Shown: one piece after another, positions 60,528 through 64,000 of the stretch | Numbering within the stretch: position 1 is the stretch's first letter | Layout of the letters: every line of letters begins with the position of its first letter | Source of the DNA: Lachnospiraceae bacterium G41 | Lineage (GTDB): Bacteria > Bacillota > Clostridia > Lachnospirales > Lachnospiraceae | Length of the DNA stretch: 64,000 nt | Assembly (NCBI GenBank): GCA_900100245.1 | Contig: FNEU01000001.1 | Location: 1-64,000 of the forward strand | Reading direction: 5' to 3' | Notes under the pieces: model-generated | What the model was told of the DNA's origin: nothing | What the model saw: the letters and a program-made list of their open reading frames with translations, nothing else | Database searches by the model: none | Program-made: the position numbers and the translations under genes

Positions 60528-61466
60528 TTAGATAATATTTTTTTCTTTTAAAACGCTCAAAACATAATTCTCGATTTCTTCAGGAGTCTTATTGTCAATA
60601 TCAATAAAATCCGCATATCTTTCTCTTTTAAAGAATGTAACCTGCCTTTTTGCATAATGTCTTGAATTCTGTTTAATAAGATAAACGGCTCTGTCAAAAT
60701 CATATTCGCCGTTAAGATAATCAATAATCTCTTTATATCCGATGGCATTATATAAGCCCGACTGCGAATCATAGGGATATTTGGCGATTAAGTTCTTAAC
60801 CTCGTCGACTAAGCCGTTTTCTATCATAATATCCACTCGCTTGTCTATTTTCTCATATAAAAGACTTCTGTCGCGATTTAATACGAAATATGCAAGATTA
60901 TAAGGTGTTTCGCGTTCCTGCTGTTCTTTGTTGTGCTCTGATATTTTTTTATGATGAAGCTCATAAAATTCAATGGCTCTTATAACGCGCTTGATATTCT
61001 GCTTGGGGATTATTAAAGTCGATTCGTAATCAATCTCTTTTAATCTTTCAAACAATGCGTCTTCGCCGTTTTTATTATAAAAGTCTGTGATTTCCTCACG
61101 AATCGTATTATCGTCTTCTTCGGTAAAATCAATATCCCTTGTTACGGCCTGAATATAAAAGCCCGTGCCACCGCAAATGATTGGGATATGATTGTTTTTA
61201 TATATTTCATCCATTGCTTCAAGTGCAAGGGATTTAAATCTTACTGCATCGCAAGAATCGTCAGGGTTTAGACAATCTAAAAGATAATGTTTAATACCGC
61301 CCATTTCATCTTCGGTAATCTTGGCGGTACCAACATCCATAAATTTATAGACCTGCATTGAATCGGCGGAGATTATCTCTCCGCCGATTATTTTTGCAAT
61401 ATTTACTGCCAAAGCACTTTTGCCTGTTGCAGTTGCTCCGGCAATTACTACCAGAGGCTTTTTCAT
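60528..61466 (-). CDS. miaA: tRNA dimethylallyltransferase
   Basis: The 312-residue protein has the P-loop VVIAGATATGKSALAVNIAKI, DSMQVYKFMDVGTAKITEDE, the PICGGTGFYIQAV segment near residue 97 and KRQVTFFKRERYADFI near 275. It prenylates A37 of tRNAs reading UNN codons. Its start overlaps the mutL stop by four bases; miaA commonly follows mutL in Clostridia. Confidence 0.96.
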   Translation of the reverse strand: MKKPLVVIAGATATGKSALAVNIAKIIGGEIISADSMQVYKFMDVGTAKITEDEMGGIKHYLLDCLNPDDSCDAVRFKSLALEAMDEIYKNNHIPIICGGTGFYIQAVTRDIDFTEEDDNTIREEITDFYNKNGEDALFERLKEIDYESTLIIPKQNIKRVIRAIEFYELHHKKISEHNKEQQERETPYNLAYFVLNRDRSLLYEKIDKRVDIMIENGLVDEVKNLIAKYPYDSQSGLYNAIGYKEIIDYLNGEYDFDRAVYLIKQNSRHYAKRQVTFFKRERYADFIDIDNKTPEEIENYVLSVLKEKNII

Positions 61467-64000
61467 GAAACTATCCTTTTGAACATCTTTTCAAGATCTG
61501 TCTTTGAAATTCTGATAAGCGTAGGTCTTCCGTGAGGACACTGATAAGGATTCTTTAAGGTAAGCATATTTTCAAGAAGCTTCTTGCAATCATCCTTGCT
61601 CATCTTCTGATTGCCCTTAATTGCAGCCTTACATGCTCTGGTTGCAATTCTTGTCTCAATGATATCGATATGAAGCGAAGGTGAAACATTAATAAGTTCG
61701 GATAAAATATCAAGGAACAAGCTCTTTGCATCGGAACCGAACAAATCAGTCGGTATACCTCTGATAAACAAATCTCTGTCACCGAAATCATTTATTATAA
61801 ATCCGAATTTTTCGAATTCATTCTTGTAACGAAGATATACATCCATTTCAGCCTTGCTTAAGTTTACAACCTGAGAAAGCATCAGAGTCTGCGTTTCAAT
61901 CTTATCATTTTTAAACTTCTCCATAAATCTTTCATAAAGCACTTTTTCATGTGCGGCATGCTGATCCATGATAAGAAGTTCGTTTTCAACCGATATTAAC
62001 CAATATGTATCAAATATCTGATCAATAATCGTAAATTTAGAAAGCTTTGAAGGATCAAGTGTCTTTTCGTTAAAGAGAACACTCTGTGTTTCCTTAACCT
62101 TTGGCTCTCTCTTGCCCGGAGAATTGAATCTGTCAACTTTCTTAAAGATATTGTCTACATTTTCAATCTTAGGAGAAACTGCTTCGTCATCTGTATCTTT
62201 GTCAAAATCTTTTACTCTGAAAGTAAATTTGGATTTTTTAGGAGCTTCTTCATCAGACTTTATAGGTGCGATGTCATCATTTAATACTGAGTATTTCTTA
62301 TCTGTATCTTTTAGTCTGTCTGCATCATCTTCCTTGGACTTTTCTCCTACGCGGTCGATAATATCTGCTTTTCTCTCCCATTTGAAATCCATGAAAGCAT
62401 CATTTGAATCATCTTCAGCTTCATCGGTAACAAATGTATTCTCGGGAATATCGCTTAATTTAACGATCATACCCTTGTTTTCCTGCTCGATTTCGCTTTC
62501 TTCCTTGTTTTCGATGGAAGCAAGCCATTCCTCGAACATATTAACGGGAGCTGCCTGCTCTTCTACTGCTTCAGGAGCAGCTTCTTCAACGTTTGCTTCA
62601 ATTTGAGGCTGAGGATTTTCTGCAGTTGCTTGGGCGGGAATTTCTTCATTCGCCTCTTCTTCCTTGGCAAAGATATCTTTCTTAAATAAAGCAGAACCGT
62701 GCGAACCTGTATCTGCAGGCTTTTCTTCTTCGGTTTCTTTCTTTTCGGCTGCAATTCTGTTCTTAAGTAATGCAGAACCTCTGGTACCGTCCTTATCTAC
62801 ATAATCATCAGCTGTTTCTTTATGAGAACCGATTCTTGTAGTAAGAAGTGATGAGCCGTGTGAAGAAGCATCATAAGAACCTTCGTCCTTAATATTTCCT
62901 TCGGACTCTGCGAAAGACGTAACTTTGTTAAAGGATGTCTTTTCACCGGCTAATGTACTCTTAGGCGCTTCAGCCGTTGTATCTTTTGTAAGGAAATCGT
63001 AATTGGGACTGTCCTTTTTAATTACAACATTCTTGGGTGCCTCAGCGGTCGTATCGTTTCTTAAGAAATCATAATCATCCTTAGGCGCTTCGGTTTCGGC
63101 AACTGCTTCTTTTACCTCTTCTGCAGTTTCCTCATTCTCTTCAACGTCGTTCTTCATACGTTCTTCAAACTTGTCGTATTTAGACTTGTAAGGAATCGTT
63201 GTGATATGATTCATAAATTCATTGTTGGGCTTGTCTTTCTTTTCTTCAAACTCAACAGTGAATTCTTTTGATTTGTCATTCTGAGCATAGGCTTCGGATT
63301 CGGCAGCGGTCATATTGTTAACGCCCTTCTTGCCGTCATAGCCTTTTTGTACTACAAGGTCACCCTTCTTGAAATTCTTTTCAAAAGGTTCGGGAGCTCT
63401 TTCAAGAGGCTTTTCTTCTTCCTTGAACTTAAACGCACTCGGAATAAGCTCATTCTTTGTAAGAGCTTCACTGATTGTCTTATTTAAAATCTCAACGAGG
63501 AATTCTCCGTTTGTAATTCTAACTTCACTCTTTGCGGGATGAACATTTACGTCGATTCCGAAAGGATCGAGATCTATAAACAGAACAACAAAAGGAAACT
63601 TATGCTGCATCAGGAAATTGCGGTATCCTTCTTCAATTCCTCTTGTAACATAATCATTCTTGATATATCTGCCGTTTATAAAATAATATTCTCCGGATCT
63701 GGAAGGACGGCATAAATCAGGCTTTGAAATATAGCCCTGAATCTTTATGAAATCATCCTCATAATCCAAAGGAATAAGACCCTCGTGAATTTCTTTTCCG
63801 AAGAGTCTGAAAATAACGTCCTTAAGATTGCCTGAACCGTTAGTCTGAATCTTAACCTGACCGTTTACAAGAAGCTGGAAGGCAATAGAAGGATTGGAAA
63901 GAACAAGTTCTTCCATCATTTCAATAATCTTCGTAGCTTCGGACGAAGGTGAATTTAAGAATTTTTTACGAGCGGGAACATTAAAGAATAAATCTTTTAC
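61463..64000 (-). CDS. mutL: DNA mismatch repair protein MutL, 5' part outside window, with long acidic linker
   Basis: The frame runs open to base 64000, so the N-terminal ATPase motifs are cut off; the first visible residues are VKDLFFNVPARKKFL, a MutL ATPase-domain segment. The C-terminal domain has the endonuclease motif DQHAAHEKVLYERF (DQHAxxExxxxE), ATRACKAAIKGNQKMS and the CPHGRPTLIRI metal-site motif, so this is an incising MutL. Between them lies a linker of about 440 residues (roughly 62100-63430), acidic and repetitive, with DYDFLRNDTTAEAPK and NYDFLTKDTTAEAPK copies and SHGS-type repeats. Most MutL linkers are 100-200 residues. Confidence 0.93.
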   Translation of the reverse strand, partial: VKDLFFNVPARKKFLNSPSSEATKIIEMMEELVLSNPSIAFQLLVNGQVKIQTNGSGNLKDVIFRLFGKEIHEGLIPLDYEDDFIKIQGYISKPDLCRPSRSGEYYFINGRYIKNDYVTRGIEEGYRNFLMQHKFPFVVLFIDLDPFGIDVNVHPAKSEVRITNGEFLVEILNKTISEALTKNELIPSAFKFKEEEKPLERAPEPFEKNFKKGDLVVQKGYDGKKGVNNMTAAESEAYAQNDKSKEFTVEFEEKKDKPNNEFMNHITTIPYKSKYDKFEERMKNDVEENEETAEEVKEAVAETEAPKDDYDFLRNDTTAEAPKNVVIKKDSPNYDFLTKDTTAEAPKSTLAGEKTSFNKVTSFAESEGNIKDEGSYDASSHGSSLLTTRIGSHKETADDYVDKDGTRGSALLKNRIAAEKKETEEEKPADTGSHGSALFKKDIFAKEEEANEEIPAQATAENPQPQIEANVEEAAPEAVEEQAAPVNMFEEWLASIENKEESEIEQENKGMIVKLSDIPENTFVTDEAEDDSNDAFMDFKWERKADIIDRVGEKSKEDDADRLKDTDKKYSVLNDDIAPIKSDEEAPKKSKFTFRVKDFDKDTDDEAVSPKIENVDNIFKKVDRFNSPGKREPKVKETQSVLFNEKTLDPSKLSKFTIIDQIFDTYWLISVENELLIMDQHAAHEKVLYERFMEKFKNDKIETQTLMLSQVVNLSKAEMDVYLRYKNEFEKFGFIINDFGDRDLFIRGIPTDLFGSDAKSLFLDILSELINVSPSLHIDIIETRIATRACKAAIKGNQKMSKDDCKKLLENMLTLKNPYQCPHGRPTLIRISKTDLEKMFKRIVS

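Noticed and set aside
62112-62606. 164-residue plus-strand reading frame inside mutL
   Set aside because: It is Ser/Leu-rich antisense of an acidic Glu/Asp-rich linker, a normal shadow of GAA/GAT codons; it has no RBS.

Overview
The window is a gene-dense, low-GC stretch of a bacterial chromosome, almost certainly from the Clostridia and most likely a Lachnospiraceae member. The evidence is Bacillota-type gene order (Asp23-FakA-RecG; TIGR03960-TIGR03936-RNase G-L21-Prp-L27-Obg-YhbY-NadD; MreBCD-PBP2-RodA-MgsA; MutL-MiaA), an L27 with a Prp-cleavable N-terminal extension, RuvAB without RuvC beside them, a short HisG with HisZ, and no outer-membrane genes. No rRNA, tRNA, CRISPR array, prophage or plasmid gene was seen. 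The only clear mobile DNA is the right end of an IS3-family element at the left edge.

Left to right, on the plus strand: IS3 remnant (1-327); a minus-strand lipoprotein; ilvB-ilvN; a NusG-domain-II protein and a Gx-type transporter; a lipoprotein; two tandem paralogous membrane proteins; ruvA-ruvB; zapA; a U32 peptidase; and a group with a DUF2953 protein, GerW and a coiled-coil J-domain protein (9.6-11.9 kb). rpmB is on the minus strand and divergent from asp23-fakA-recG. Next come an ECF sigma factor with a putative anti-sigma partner, a type II topoisomerase pair (parE/parC-like), rsmD-coaD with a coiled-coil protein, and a pseudouridine synthase. A histidine operon hisZ-hisG-hisD-hisB-hisIE follows, starting from a consensus promoter embedded in the preceding gene. 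It runs into the radical SAM / DUF2344 / RNase G group, then a distinctive eight-repeat SHOCT-like protein, then rplU-prp-rpmA-obgE-yhbY and a NadD-YqeK fusion.

From about 40.2 kb most genes are on the minus strand: lexA with two SOS-box-like sites, a tyrosine recombinase, a TtcA-like thiolase, (plus-strand) a membrane protein and an AI-2E-family transporter, then a cytidylate-kinase-like protein, RluD, sepF-yggS, a HlyD-like protein, a small P-loop protein, and the cell-elongation cluster mreB-mreC-mreD-PBP2-rodA-mgsA-dac. The right end holds a methionine-gamma-lyase-like gene, miaA and a 5'-truncated mutL with a very long acidic linker.

Functionally the window is mostly housekeeping: translation, DNA repair and topology, cell-wall elongation and division, and histidine and branched-chain amino acid synthesis. 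The least explained items are the SHOCT-repeat protein with its own promoter and leader, the HisIE protein whose first ~170 residues look like a decayed HisA/HisF half-barrel, a ~206-bp imperfect palindrome before mreB, a 23-bp-stem hairpin at 45.4 kb, a 26-nt split repeat seen at two gene ends, and the tandem small membrane proteins. No complete unknown multigene defence or signalling system is visible.
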